64,000 nucleotides of DNA from the NCBI GenBank assembly GCA_029204225.1, contig CM055101.1, positions 30,656,519-30,720,518 of the forward strand, written 5' to 3'. The translations under genes were made by a program, and so were the position numbers. Below, one piece after another: positions 1 through 11,400 of this stretch; within the stretch, counting starts at the first letter, position 1, and each line of letters begins with the position of its first letter. Source of the stretch: Diphasiastrum complanatum (lineage: Eukaryota; Streptophyta; Lycopodiopsida; Lycopodiales; Lycopodiaceae). Below the pieces are notes generated by a model. The model had not been told where the DNA came from. It saw only the letters and a list, made by a program, of their open reading frames with translations, and searched no databases.

Positions 1-99
1 AAAAAAAAACCTTTTAACAAGCTAAAACTAGGTAAAAAATTCAGGAAAAAAAAAGGCGACGGTTTAGAAAAAAGATGTTACTGTACAGGGGGACTGTGT

Positions 100-445
100 A
101 CTGGGGGCACTGTGGGAAGCAGACCTGGTGGTCAATGGGAGTGCAGCATGTGGGGGGGCAGCAAATCCGGACAGGTACACCGTCACATGGGCACTGTGGG
201 GGAGCAGACCACGGACCCAATCGGAGTGCAGCATGTGGGGGAGCAATACATGTGGCAGGTACACCGTCACATGGGCACTGTGGAGGAGCAGACCATGAAC
301 CCAATCGGAGTGCAGCATGTGGGGGAGCAATACATCCGAACAGGTACACCGTCACATGGGCACTGTGGAGGAGCAGATCATGGACCCAATCGGACTGCAG
401 CATGTGGGGGAGCAATACATGGGAGAGGTACAGTCATGGGATCAT
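100..445 (+). repeat. Subterminal tandem repeat of copy L, about 84 bp x 4
   Basis: The string GGGCACTGTG recurs at 105, 189, 273 and 358, giving periods of 84, 84 and 85 bp. Each unit also holds a version of ACCCAATCGGAGTGCAGCAT and GTACACCGTCACATGGGC. Three units are present at the matching end of copy R. Position next to an element end makes these candidate transposase-binding sites (inference). Confidence 0.85.
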
Positions 446-489
446 CAACAAATGCAAATGGGAAAACAAGCTGTGGGGTTAAATAGGCA

Positions 490-675
490 CTCACAAGACA
501 GTGAGAGAGCCAGTGAGAGGCTGTGAGAGGCATTGTGAGAGGCTGTGAGAGAGAGCCAGTGAGAGGTTGTGAGAGAGAGCCAATGAGAGGCTGTGAGAGG
601 CTGTGTCACAGACCGAGTGAGAGGCTGTGAGAGGGAGGCTGTGAGAGAGCCAGTGAGAGCCATTGAGAGGCTGTG
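490..675 (+). repeat. GAGAGGCTGT-type short tandem repeat, copy L
   Basis: Roughly 10-20 bp units built on GTGAGAGGCTGTGAGAG and GAGAGCCA, repeated about a dozen times directly upstream of the small gene at 707. The same block lies upstream of the matching gene in copy R. It may act as promoter or binding array for the second gene (inference). Confidence 0.8.
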
Positions 676-706
676 AGGGTCATTTCGAGCAACAGGGTGT
701 CGTGAG

Positions 707-1012
707 ATGGCGGAGCGCATACCACCGAGGCCTGAGGGTGAAGCCAGGAGGAAGCTCGAGGAAGATGTCCGAAGGCACAACGAAAGGCATCAGAAGCAAG
801 AGGCAGACATTGCAGAGATGCTGCGACAAACTCGGGAGAGACACCCAGAGCTGCAGATCCCCGCCCCCGATGTGGCCCCCGTCCCCGCTGTCGAGCGAAG
901 GGCTGCCCGCCGTCGTGCTAACTAGGAGGCAGTACGGGCTAACCGGGAGGCAGAGCGAGAGCGTCAAAACAATGCACCTGATGAGGGCGAGGAGTCAGTG
1001 GAGGATCCATAG
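707..1012 (+). pseudogene. second gene of hAT copy L: small charged coiled-coil-like protein, broken
   Basis: ORF beginning MAERIPPRPEGEARRKLEED, rich in Arg, Glu and Gln with heptad-like spacing. It ends early at a TAG (923-925); similarity to the R copy continues to the TAG at 1010-1012. Compared with R it has lost about 60 bp holding the segment around FTRRQL and gained a few codons near the start. It is convergent with the transposase gene and sits next to the repeat blocks of the element's outer end. I do not recognise the family. A DNA-binding or accessory role in transposition is inference from its presence in both copies and its basic, helical composition. Confidence 0.6.
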
Positions 1013-1514
1013 GAATGTCTAGAATAGATGGGGTCTGGCCGTATGTGGCTGACTGTTGTTATGTGATTTTCGGCAGTAGATGTGGCAGCATTTAGTGTCT
1101 AACATAGTGTAAAGAACAGCCCCAGCCGTATATGGAGGGAATACGTATTGTAATTTTGTGACATCTGATGAATTAATGTACGGTGTTTCTTTTGTGCAAC
1201 GCGTGCCTGGTGGTGTATTGCAATGTAATGTATGTGTTTATGAAATGCTATAAAGGGGGTTGTATTTCTGTGTTGTGCATCTGCTATCAATCTATGCAGT
1301 TGAAACTAATTGTAATTACGCACATACCATTTGAAATAAAATTGAAAACAGAGCATAACAATTACAAATCGACAAATACAAAATGTGCAGCGAATAAAGT
1401 ACGTCCAACACTGAATATAGTATGGAAAATGGTCTGAATACAGTGTTTGACCATCTGGCCGCCAAACATGGAACATGATATCAAACTGCTGAAAATAAAA
1501 TGACAGAGCTACAA
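1013..1514. other. Non-coding gap between the convergent genes of copy L
   Basis: About 500 bp between the stop codons of the small gene and the transposase. Matches 11994-12478 of copy R in reverse complement. No credible ORF; would hold the 3' untranslated ends of both genes. Confidence 0.6.
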
Positions 1515-4500
1515 TCAATGCTCTGCCTCAAACTCAGATGAATGCTCCAGAGACAACTCAGGGCCCCGAGCTGACTCTTGCAACTAATATCTATGCCTGT
1601 CTGGTACTGGCATGGGCTGTGCATCCGAGGGGGACGACTCGTCATCCTCATCCTCCCAATCTGTTTCTGCATCCCCAAGCAAGCTAAACCAACAACACCT
1701 GCTGCAGCTGGCTGTAATACTGCACCTCTACCAGCAACTGGAGCCCTGCGAGGTCGTCCTCTCTTCCCTGGCAGTTTCTGTGCCCTGCCTTTCTTGTTCG
1801 GTGCACCCTTGGGCCTTCCTGGCCTCTTGCGGACGAGGGGAGCCGTCAATGCCTCATCACCCCCATGCAGATCACCTGGCTGGCTAGGCTGGGCCCAAGC
1901 TGAGGCTGGCTGGGATAGAGAAGCCAAAGATGGGTGTCCCTGTGCAGCTGATAGTGGAGGATAGGTCCTTGGAGTGTGTGCCCGTGGGGCTGCTGCTGGC
2001 GGAGGAACTGGCTGTGGAGGGGCCATCCCTACAGGAGGCAAGTACAGCGACGATAAGTACTGAAAGGGTACTGGTACATCCTGGGTGCTGCCAAAGGAGG
2101 AGGATGTGTTGTGGGTGCTGCCAAAGGAGGAGCTGGTGCCGTGGGTGCTGCCAATGGAGGAGGATGTGCCGTGGGTGCTGCCACTGGAGGAGCGTCTGTA
2201 GATGTGGGTGCTGCAAGAGAAGATCTGGGCACAGATGGTGGCCTGCCATGGAGACGGCAAAAGTGGATGGCGATGAAGGGGCTGCAAGCCTCAACGGTAT
2301 CGGTGGCACTGGAGGTGTTGTGCGGCGCACATACACCCTCTGAGGAACTGGAGGAACTGCAGGCACCTCGTGTAGCTGCTCTGGCTGAGACTCTGTGTAG
2401 GGCATGCTGGCTAGAGAAGATGGGGGCGCCCGCTCGGCATCTGCTGGGCCTCTGAATCCAAGTCTGCAATCAAGTCGTCCAGCTGGGCATCCGAATACAA
2501 ATGCTCTGGGCTCTGGGATTCATCATGTGCACCATCCTCTGGATCATCCCGTGCCTCATCCTGTGCACATGCGGACCCTGCATGGCCTCCCAATCAGTAC
2601 AATCAAAGTCATCTGGTGACTCCTCTGGTGTGCTGTCATAGAAATGCCTATGGCTCTATGATGCACGCATCCAAGCAGCTGCGGAAGGTAAACCCAAATC
2701 ACTCTGCCCCCTATCAAGAGCCTTCTCCATCATATCAACATAAGAAGGTATGCCACTGGCCCCCCGTGTGTGCCCTGCCCGTCTCGCGGTATAATCTGTG
2801 GCATGTGTACCACGTGATGCACCTGTGACCCCTGCTCTAGGCATGTGCCCAACACCTGTATCATATGCCTCATCCCGCACTGATCTGGCGAACACAACCC
2901 GAATGGGCTCATCCTCATCATGATCATCCTCTAACACTGGCTCATCTGCGTCGTACAATGGAGGCTCTCTGTGCTCAAGCCCGAGCTCTCTCTCTCTCAT
3001 CTCGGCAAGCTCCCTCTCTCTCTGTCTACCATCAACTGTGTGCCCAGGTCATCTGCAGGCATGGGATGGATGCTGTCCGTAGGCAAGTCAACCTGGCGCT
3101 CCAAATCGGATCTTTTCGTCTGCAAGGTTTAAAATTTGCATGTCAGAGAGACAACTCTATCAAGAAATGAAACCAACATACCAGGAGTCAACCAAACTGC
3201 TATGGGAGAATAGCTTATCACCTGCAATGCGCTCGTAATGGTCGAAAGTCTCTTGGCGAGACGTGCGTTGGTGCTACAGAACACCAACCGCTCCAACTGA
3301 CTCACTGACAACCGGTTTCTTCTCCTCGTGTGAATGAGTGCCCATGTGCTCCAATTACGCTCACACACTACATGCATTGAAATACTTCAGCACATTGTGG
3401 CACGGGTGGAACTTCAACGAAACACAGCAATGGAGGATAAAATGAGATGCATACCTGAGAAAGGACAAGCAGTGCAAGACGCTGTATAGATGGGTATGTG
3501 TGCTACCGAACATGGTCCACCAGGTAATGGGTAGTTGCCTCCTCTCTGGATCTTGAGCAGCCGGGTGGCCGAATGTGCCCATGCCGAAACGAAATGCAGC
3601 GAGCTCCTCCATGAGCCTGATAGAATCCAAACCTATGTGTGGACCCACTCTGTGAATGTACTGACGCCAATCGGCCTCGAGCTCCCTGTCTGCGATCTGT
3701 GTCGGACAGAGGAAGAGGGGATGCAGCATGTGTGCAACGCTGTGGATACTCCTGTGGAGGTAGTTCCACCGCGTCTCCCATATGAACTTCAGCTCTGTCA
3801 TCCTGCAGGTGAGGGGCATGTGGTTTAGGGCATTACGAAAAAGCTTAACATTGACAGAAAAACAAACTAGCAAGTACTGAAAAGATAAAGGTCAATTGCA
3901 ACACTGTACCGCTTACCTCTCTGGCTGCAAGATGGGCAGCTGCAGGAACTGTCCAATCCGGTCCATGAGCTCATATACCAGTCCAAGTGTCGACCCCTCG
4001 TTGTCAGCCATGCGAAGCACAATGTAGAGTGGTCGAAGCAGTCCTGACAATGTCTGTGCATCCCTCCAGAACTGGTCTCCCCTCACCGTGGAAGAAAAGT
4101 GCTCCCCACCCTCAGTGCGCGGAAACGTACTGGCACACCAAAGATGACTGGCAACCATCTGTAGAAGCTGTGCCCTGCACCTGATCAAACGGTCGATGAC
4201 CACCAAGTCGAATGCAAAGCGTGTGGGGGCTGGCTTACGAAGGTCATCACCTTATCAGTATCACGATCTTACTTACAACTTATAAGTTGCAAATACAACT
4301 GGGAGATATCATTGCAAGAACACGCCTCTTTCTGGTGACAAAAGTCACCAGGAAGAGGGCCTCACGGACGATGGCTCTAACCCAGGGAAGTGCACCTATG
4401 TCCCCCATCATAAGGTCTATGCCGTGCGCGGCACAGGGGGTATGAACAATGTGAGGGAACTCAGCCTCTAGCAGTACACCAATCTGAATGCAGTTTGTGG

Positions 4501-5795
4501 CATTGTCCGTCACCACCGTGACGACATGTTGTGGGCCTATGGACAGGATGGAAGACCTGATGACATCAAACATGAACTCTGCAGATATGACTCTCCCCCA
4601 CCTGCTGCAATCCATTGCCCTCAAAAACTGTGTGCCCATGCAGCTGGAGACCAATATGTTGAGGATCAGCCTCCTCCTGACATCAGTCCAGCCATCGGAC
4701 ATGATGCTGCAACCATAAGTGGCCCAATGGCGACGCAGAGGCTCCATCTCTCTAGACAATGACTCGACCCTATCCCTCAGCATGTGTGTGCGGACAACCT
4801 CTGAACTAGGGACTCTCCAGCTAGGGCTAACAGACTGTGCAAGGGGCGGAAGGCCCTTCTGAAGGGCTCAGAGTCGGTGATGGCAAATGGAAGGTTCAGC
4901 TCATAAATCAAGCTGGCCACGGCCTGTGTGGTCTCCCAGCTGGGCGACGGGTAGCGGACCTCCAGCACGGTGCACCGAACGTGATGGGAATGGATGATGA
5001 CGCGACAGGCTGGGCACTAGTGGATGCATCAACTGTAGACGTGGAATGGGGAGAGTGGGATGCACTGGCCGGGATGGGTGCAGCAACGTAAGTGGGGCAC
5101 ACTGGTGGAGGGTGGACATCTGGCATGGGATACGAAAACTGCTGGGTAGGGAGGTCATCCGGATGTGAAGGGAGGGAGGAAGGGATCTCCTCAACATCCT
5201 GGAAGGCCTCGTCACTGGCATCCGGGGCCTGCTCCTGCTCGGTTGGCGGAGAGTCCATGAGAAAGTCGTAAACTGGGGGAGTGCGAGCAACAGTAGGTGG
5301 TGGTGGAACCGCAGTGGCAACTGGCGGACGCGGTGGGACGGGATCCACCGGAATGGGTGTAGATGGGGCTGCATGAGGCAGAACTGTCTGAGGGGGATGT
5401 GGGGCAAAGGGACTGGACGAGGATGCACTCCCTCTCCTCGTGCGTGCCAGCCAAGCAGGCAGCAACTTGGGGTCAACCACGTAAGGAGCGGTGCAAAACG
5501 GAAGAACACCCTCCGAAATGGTGTTCTCCTCCGCCACAAGACGTGGCCCGTAGGTATCCAAAAGTCGCTGCCTGACGGGAACGGACATGCTGGCACAGGG
5601 GGCAGCATTCAGTGTGCCACCATCTCTCGCGCGTGCGCCGAGTAGGTGGCCTTTAAGGCAAGTGAGGGTGGCAACGAACTCGGTCAGGCAATATCGACAG
5701 CGCACGATCCTTGCACCGGACTTGTTGGACTTGTCGGGAACCCGCCTGACAATGTCCACCTCGTCCCACAGATCGGCAAGGTTGGAATGCACCAT
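1515..5795 (-). pseudogene. hAT-like transposase gene of copy L, decayed
   Basis: The protein would bind element ends in the nucleus and catalyse cut-and-paste transposition. Start is ATG 5795, in the same context as copy R. Read in order: BED-type zinc finger (C33, C36, H50, C67), proline-rich linker, DUF659-like core (SDGWTD near 4690; TDNATN and CAAHGIDL further on), hAT dimerisation motif CERNWSTW near 3350, an acidic segment at 2656-3000, a proline-rich tail and AT-hook-like motifs, with stop 1515-1517. Breaks: a 55-bp net deletion near 4928 that shifts frame, a further shift near 4810, a roughly 60-bp foreign stretch near 4260-4320, loss of the acceptor region near 3375, and a TAG near 2667. 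L keeps a core segment (about 3960-4190) and an exon region (about 2670-3240) that R has lost. At least two GT-AG introns are visible. Confidence 0.82.
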
Positions 5796-6118
5796 CTCTG
5801 TAGAAAGGACTGGGGAAAGAAGGCAGAGATCTCTGTGGGTGTGATAGGAGTCGGAAGGCTTGAAAAAACCACAATAAAGGCCGAAATAGCAATAGCAGGG
5901 GCGGACGCGATCAGTGCAATGCGAAGACAGCCGGGAGGGCGCGGACAATAGGGTGATGGGCATACAACAGAGAGGGCGCGGACATCAGGGAGGGCGCGGA
6001 CAGTAGGGCGACGGGCAGGGAGAGAGATGAAGCGAGGGGGGGGGGATTAGGTTAAAAAAATATATAGTAATATATTAAATATTAAAAAATATTATACATA
6101 AAAAAATATTATATATTG

Positions 6119-6180
6119 TGGTACCGCGGATCAGTATGGATCCGCGGTACCGGGATCTGCAGATCCCGGTACTGCTGGAT
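6119..6180 (-). repeat. Inner terminus of hAT copy L, palindromes
   Basis: Self-complementary blocks: GGTACCGCGGATC paired with GATCCGCGGTACC around a short loop, then CCGGGATCTGCAGATCCCGG, then the (TA)n tract at 6185-6203 bordered by CTATGA and TCATAG. On the minus strand the inner side continues GGTACCACAATATATAATAT, which also occurs at 8138 in copy R. Confidence 0.7.
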
Positions 6181-6300
6181 CTATGATATATATATATATA
6201 TATCTCATAGAATAGGTGAACCGTTAACGGTTCACCAATGGTTCATGAACCGTACGGCTCACCAAGCTTGAGACCCTGGACCGTTAATTAATTAATTAAT
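6181..6300. repeat. (TA)n junction and palindromic end of element D
   Basis: After the (TA)n tract the sequence reads TCATAG, then GGTGAACCG followed at once by its complement (6211-6233, an almost fully self-complementary block), then GGTTCATGAACC, TACGG and TTAATTAATTAA. It has the same layout as the other elements here (a (TA)n tract, then repeated CpG-bearing palindromic words, then A/T runs) but a different word. The far end of D was not located. Confidence 0.5.
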
Positions 6301-7340
6301 TTTTTTTATTTTTTTTAACTTCCCACCCCCAAAAACAGCCCAAAAAAAAGCCAAAAAAACCCGAATTGTTTAGGGAATTTAATTCTTTCTTTTGAGGGAG
6401 TGTCCTCCCCACCATAGCATTTAATTAATCAATTAATTAATTAATGGCTTTTTTAATTAATGGCTTTGAACTAAAAAAGGAGAAGTTCTCGAAAACTCGC
6501 CTGGTATTTGTGACTTCACAATTTTTTTGAAACTTATGCCCATAAAGCATAAGGCACTTGGATTACCTGAGAAGACGTGTACAAATAATAGAATGAAGCT
6601 AGAGGCCCTCATTGACAGGGATATGTATTGATCCCTATCTGTCCTTAGATTGGTTTGTCATCTGAGGAAAGTAGATTTGAAGGATTCTTGTTGTGGCACG
6701 ACATGCAATTTCCCGAGCATTCAAAATTGGTCAAAAGCACAAGGACCTTATGCTCTCAAAAAATCTCATCCTGCGATCCAATCATCCCATTCTGTTCTGC
6801 TGCAACAGTGACAGAATTCTTGTTTCCTTTCAGTGTTGTTGGAGTTCATCCCAAAACCCTAAACCTATCTCATCATATAGGCCATAGTACTGTGTAGGTC
6901 TTGTACTTCCCTGTGTTGAATGACACTGTGGAGCATAAGTAATTAGTAAGCTGTTGAAGTTCATCCGGGGAGTGCATCGTTTACCTGTATTTATATAATA
7001 ATATAATATAGATCCGTCAGAGAGACAGAGATAGCGAGAGCACGAGACAGTGTTCTCTAGACTCAAAAAATATAAAATGTTTGCTCTTTCATGCCCGATT
7101 CTGTGGTATCTCAGTTATGGGAGGCATGGGCAGTGGTTAGGTTTGTTGCAAATTTTTTTGGAAATTTCTTTGGGTACCTTTTTCCTTTTTTTTTAACAGG
7201 AGGGGGCAAGTGGATGCCAGACACCCTCTGATAATTAATTTCGGGGGGGGGTAGGGGGAGCAAAATTGTTTTTATTTCGTTTTGGGGATGTGGTGAGGGG
7301 AGGGGCCTGTTTTTTTTTTCTTTTGAAAAAAAAAAATTGA
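6301..7340. other. Spacer between L and element C, no gene recognised
   Basis: A/T-rich sequence with TTAATTAA runs (6420-6470), then 6480-7130 of ordinary composition with only short open frames and no recognisable domain, then G-rich and T-run sequence (7190-7340). I looked for the missing CIPK exons here and did not find them. It could be ancient intron sequence of that gene or the body of element D. Confidence 0.5.
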
Positions 7341-7442
7341 AAAATGCCGGACGTGTCCACCCCCAAACGCACCCTTGAGGCGTCCGCGTCCAGACGCGGG
7401 CGCGTCCGCTTTCAGGCTCCACTTCCTTAGATATATATATAT
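7341..7442. repeat. End of a CpG-rich element plus (TA)n tract
   Basis: Contains repeated GCGTCCGCGTCC words and ends GCTTCCTTAG followed by ATATATATATAT and then the left end of element C. A close variant, GCTTCCTAAG followed by (AT)n, recurs inside element C at 7752-7786. Confidence 0.55.
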
Positions 7443-8043
7443 CAGACATGAGGGTCCGGGCCGAATTGCCCGCGTCCGCGTCCGCGTCCGGACCCGGACG
7501 CGTCCGACCTCCGGACGCGGGGTCAGACGCGTCCAATTTTTTTCTTTTTAATTTTTTTTAAAAAAAAGAATTTTTTTTTAAAAAAAAAACAGGGTGCGTC
7601 AGGGAGTCCGGAAGCTTCCGGACGTCCGGGGGTCCGGATACCATTTTTTTTTAAATATTTTTTTTTAAAAAAAATTTAAAAAAATTTAAAGGAAAAAAAA
7701 AACCAGATGCATCCGAACGCGGACGCACCCCTGGCGCGTCCGCATCCACCATCCGCTTCCTAAGATATATATATATATATATATGGTGGACGCGGACGCG
7801 CGTTCAAATGCCCGTCCGCATCCGCGTCTGGACGCGGACAGGGGCGCGCACGCTTCCAGAAGCGTCCGTTTTTTTTTTCCAAATTTTTTTTTTAAAAAAA
7901 AATTTGCGTCCGTAACCCGGACGCGTGCGTCCGGGGCGTCCGGACCCCTGGACGCATCTGTTTTTTTTTTTTTTTTTAAAAACAAAAAATAGACGCGTCC
8001 GGGTGCGGACGCCGAATGCGGCAAAACGGCCCGGACCCTCATG

Positions 8044-8047
<4 letters not shown>
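7443..8047. mobile_element. Element C: 605-bp non-autonomous TIR element in a (TA)n tract
   Basis: A perfect 21-bp terminal inverted repeat starting CAGACATGAGGGTCCGG lies at 7443-7463 and, inverted, at 8027-8047. Both ends abut (TA)n. The interior is a series of CpG-rich palindromic words (GGACGCGTCC, TCCGGA) separated by long T and A runs, with another (TA)n tract at 7764-7785 suggesting a nested or composite structure. It has no coding capacity; open frames here are low-complexity. A target duplication cannot be recognised because the flanks are TA repeats. Confidence 0.72.

Positions 8048-8092
<45 letters not shown>
8048..8092. repeat. (TA)n microsatellite
   Basis: About 45 bp of alternating TA between the right end of element C and the inner end of hAT copy R. 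Confidence 0.95.
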
Positions 8093-8094
<2 letters not shown>

Positions 8095-8144
8095 TACCGC
8101 GGATCCAGTGTGGTACCGCGGATCCATACTGATCCGCGGTACCA
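8093..8144 (+). repeat. Inner terminus of hAT copy R
   Basis: GGTACCGCGGATCC occurs twice (8093, 8113), and the second copy pairs with GATCCGCGGTACC at 8130-8142 to form a hairpin. This block also lies at the inner end of copy L, so it is part of the element and not of the flank. Confidence 0.75.
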
Positions 8145-8433
8145 CAATATTTAATATTTTTTAGTATATAGTATTTTTTAATATTTAATATATTACTGTA
8201 TTTTTTTTCAACCTAATCCCCCCCCCTCGCTTCATCTCTCTCCCTGTCCGCGCCCTCCCTGCTGTCCGCCCATCGCCCTACTGTCCGCGCCCTCCCGGCT
8301 GTCTTCGCATTGCACTGATCGAGTCCTCCCCTGCTATTGCTATTTCGGCCTTTATTGTGGTTTTTTCAAGCCTTCCGACTCCTATCACACCCACAGAGAT
8401 CTCTGCCTTCTTTCCCCAGTCCTTTCTACAGAG

Positions 8434-11400
8434 ATGGTGCATTCCAACCTTGCCGATCTGTGGGACAAGGTGGACATTGTCAGGCGGGTTCCCGACAAGT
8501 CTAACAAGTCCGGTGCAAGGATAGTGCGCTGTCGATATTGCCTGACAGAGTTCGTTGCCACCCTCACTCGCCTTAAAGGTCACCTACTCGGCGCACGCGC
8601 GAGAGATGGTGGCACACTGAATGCTGCCCCCTGTGCCAGCATGTCCGTTCCCGTCAGGCAGCGACTTTTGGATACCTACGGGCCACGTCTTGTGGCAGGG
8701 GAGAACACCATTTCGGAGGGTGTTCTTCGGTTTTGCACCGCACCTTACGTGGTTGACCCCGAGTTGCTGCCTGCTTGGCTGGCACGCACGAGGAGAGGGA
8801 GTGCATCCTCGTCCAGTCCCTTTGCCCCTCGTCCCTCTCAGACAGTTCCGCCTCACGCACCCCCATCTGCACCCATTCCGGTGGATCCTGTCCCACCGCG
8901 TCCGCCAGTTGCCACTGTGGTTCCACCACCACCTACTGTTGCTCGCACTCCCCCAGTTTACGACTTTCTCATGGACTCTCCGCCTCCCGAGCAGAAGCAG
9001 GCCCCGGATGCTAGTGACGAGGCCTTCCAGGATGTTGAGGAGATCCCTTCCTCCCTCCCTTCACATCCGGATGACCACCCTACCCAGCAGTTTTCGTATC
9101 CCATGCCAGATGTCCACCCTCCACCAGTGTACCCCACTTACGCTGTTGCACCCATCCCGGCCACTGCATCCCACTCTCCCCATTCCACGTCTACAGCTGA
9201 TGCATCCACTAGTGCCCAGGCTGTCGCGTCATCATCCATTCCCGTCACGTTTGGTGCACCGTGCTAGAGGTCCGCTACCCGTCGCCCAGCTGGGAGAGTT
9301 CTTAGGCAGCAGAGCATTCGCGGCGCGCATCAGCCGCACATGGATAGAGAGGCCACACAGGCCGTGGCCAGCCTGATTTATGAGCTGAACCTTCCATTTG
9401 CCATCACCGACTCCGAGCCCTTCAGAAGGGCCTTCCGCCTTGCACAGTCTGTCAGCCCTAGCTGGAGAGTCCCTAGTTCAGAGGTTGTCCGCACACACAT
9501 GCTGAGGGATAGGGTCGAGTCACTGTCTAGAGGGATGGAGCCTCTACGTCGCCACTGGGCCACTTAAGGTTGCAGCATCATGTCCGATGGCTGGACTGAT
9601 GTCAGGACGAGGCCGATCCTCAACATACTGGTCTCCAGCTGCATGGGCACACAGTTTTTGAGGGCAATGGATTGCAGCAGGGGGGGGAGAGTCATATCTG
9701 CAGAGTTCATGTTTGATGTCATCAGGTCTTCCATCCTGTCCATAGGCCCATAGCATGTCGTCACAGTGGTGACGGACAATGCCACGAACTGCATTCAGAT
9801 GGGTGTACTGCTAGAGGCCGAGTTCCCTCACATTGTTCATACCCCCTGTGCCGCGCACGGCATAGACCTTCTGATGGGGAACATAGGTGCACTTCCCTGG
9901 GTTAGAGCCATCGTCCGTGAGGCCCTCTTCCTGGTGACTTTTGTCACCCGGAAGAGGCGTGTTCTTGCCATGTTCCGGGTGTTCAGCCATCTAGACCTCC
10001 GTAAGCCAGCCCTCACACGCTTTGCATTCGACTTGGTGGTCATCGACCGTCTGATCTCTGGTATATGAGCTCATGGACCGGATTGGACAATTCCTGCAGC
10101 TGCCCATCTTGCAGCCAGAGAGGTAAGCGGTACAGTGTTGTAATTGTTCTTTATCTTTTCAGTGTTTACTAGTTTGTTTTTCTGTCGATGTTACCTTTTT
10201 TCGTAATGCCCTAAACCACATCCCTCTCACCTGCAGGATGACAGAGCTGAAGTTCATCTGGGAGACGCGGTGGAACTACTTCCACAGGAGTATCCACAGC
10301 GTTGCACACATGCTGCATCCCCTCTTCCTCTCTCCGACACAGATCGCAGACAGGGAGCTCGAGGCTGATTGGCTTCAGTACATTCACAGGGTGGGTCCAC
10401 ACATAGGTTTGGATCCTATCAGGCTCATGGAGGAGCTCGCTGCATTTCGTTTCGGCATGGGCACATTCGGCCACCCGGCTGCTCAAGATCCAGAGAGGAG
10501 GCAACTACCCATTACTTGGTGGACCATGTTCGGTAGCACACATACCCATCTATACAGCGTCTTGCACTGCATGTCCTTTCTCAAGTATGCATCTCATTTT
10601 ATCCTCCATTGCTGTGTTTCGTTGAAAACAATGTGCTGAAGTATTTCAATGCACACACCACAGGATTGTGCTGCCTCCGTGTGTGAGCGTAATTGGAGCA
10701 CATGGGCACTCATTCACACGAGGAGAAGAAACCGGTTGTCAGTGAGTCAGTTGGAGCGGTTGGTGTTCTGTAGCACCAACGCACGTCTCGCCAGGAGACT
10801 TCCGACCGCGTGCATCACAGAGCCATAGGCATTTCTATGACAGCACACCAGAGGAGTCACTAGATGACTTTGATTGTACCGATTGGGAGGCCATGCCGGG
10901 TCCGCATGGTGCACAGGATGAGGCACGGGATGTTCCCGAGGATGGTGCTCATGATGAGTCCCAGAGCCCAGACCATTTGTATTCGGATGCCCAGCTGGAC
11001 GACTTCATTGCAAACTTGGATTCAGAGGCCCAGCAGATGCCGAGCGTCAGGGCACCCCCATCCTCTCTAGCCAATATGCCCTACACAGAGTCTCAGCCAG
11101 AGCAGCTACACGAGGTGCCTGCAGTTCCTCCAGTTCCTCAGAGGGTGTATGTGCGCCGCACAGCACCTCCAGTGCCACCGATACCGTTGAGGCCTACAGC
11201 CCCTTCATCGCCATCCACTTTTGCATCAGCAGGTCTCCATGGCAGGCCACCATCTGTGCCCAGATCTTCTCTTGCAGCACCCACATCTACAGACGCTCCT
11301 CCAGTGGCAGCACCCACGGCACATCCTCCTCCATTGGCAGCACCCACGGCACCAGCTCCTCCTTTGGCAACACCCACAGCACATCCTCCTCCTTTGGCAG

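Larger units (their letters stand above)
1..6180 (-). mobile_element. hAT-like DNA transposon, copy L (outer end cut by window start)
   Basis: Element-length repeat that matches the reverse complement of 8093-13400. From its inner (5') end near 6180 it carries GGTACC palindromes, an A/T-rich stretch, a C/T-rich leader, the transposase gene (5795 down to 1515), about 500 bp of convergent non-coding DNA, the small second gene (707-1012, opposite strand), then two tandem-repeat blocks. The outer end lies before base 1. The superfamily call rests on the BED-DUF659-dimerisation order of the encoded protein. L and R differ at many scattered positions (about 20 of the first 277 residues) and carry different deletions, so they are two old copies and not a recent perfect duplication. 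Confidence 0.85.

Noticed and set aside
100-445. 84-bp repeats as a CRISPR array
   Set aside because: Whole units are repeated with no unique spacers, in eukaryotic sequence, at a transposon end.
41-780. Long overlapping open frames on both strands in the repeat blocks of copy L
   Set aside because: Repeat unit length is a multiple of three (84), so frames stay open by chance; frames on both strands are equally long and low in complexity.
7686-8164. Open frames of 70-150 codons across 7.7-8.2 kb on both strands
   Set aside because: They consist of Ile-Tyr runs from (TA)n, Lys/Phe runs from A/T tracts and Arg/Gly from CpG words. Compositional artefacts.
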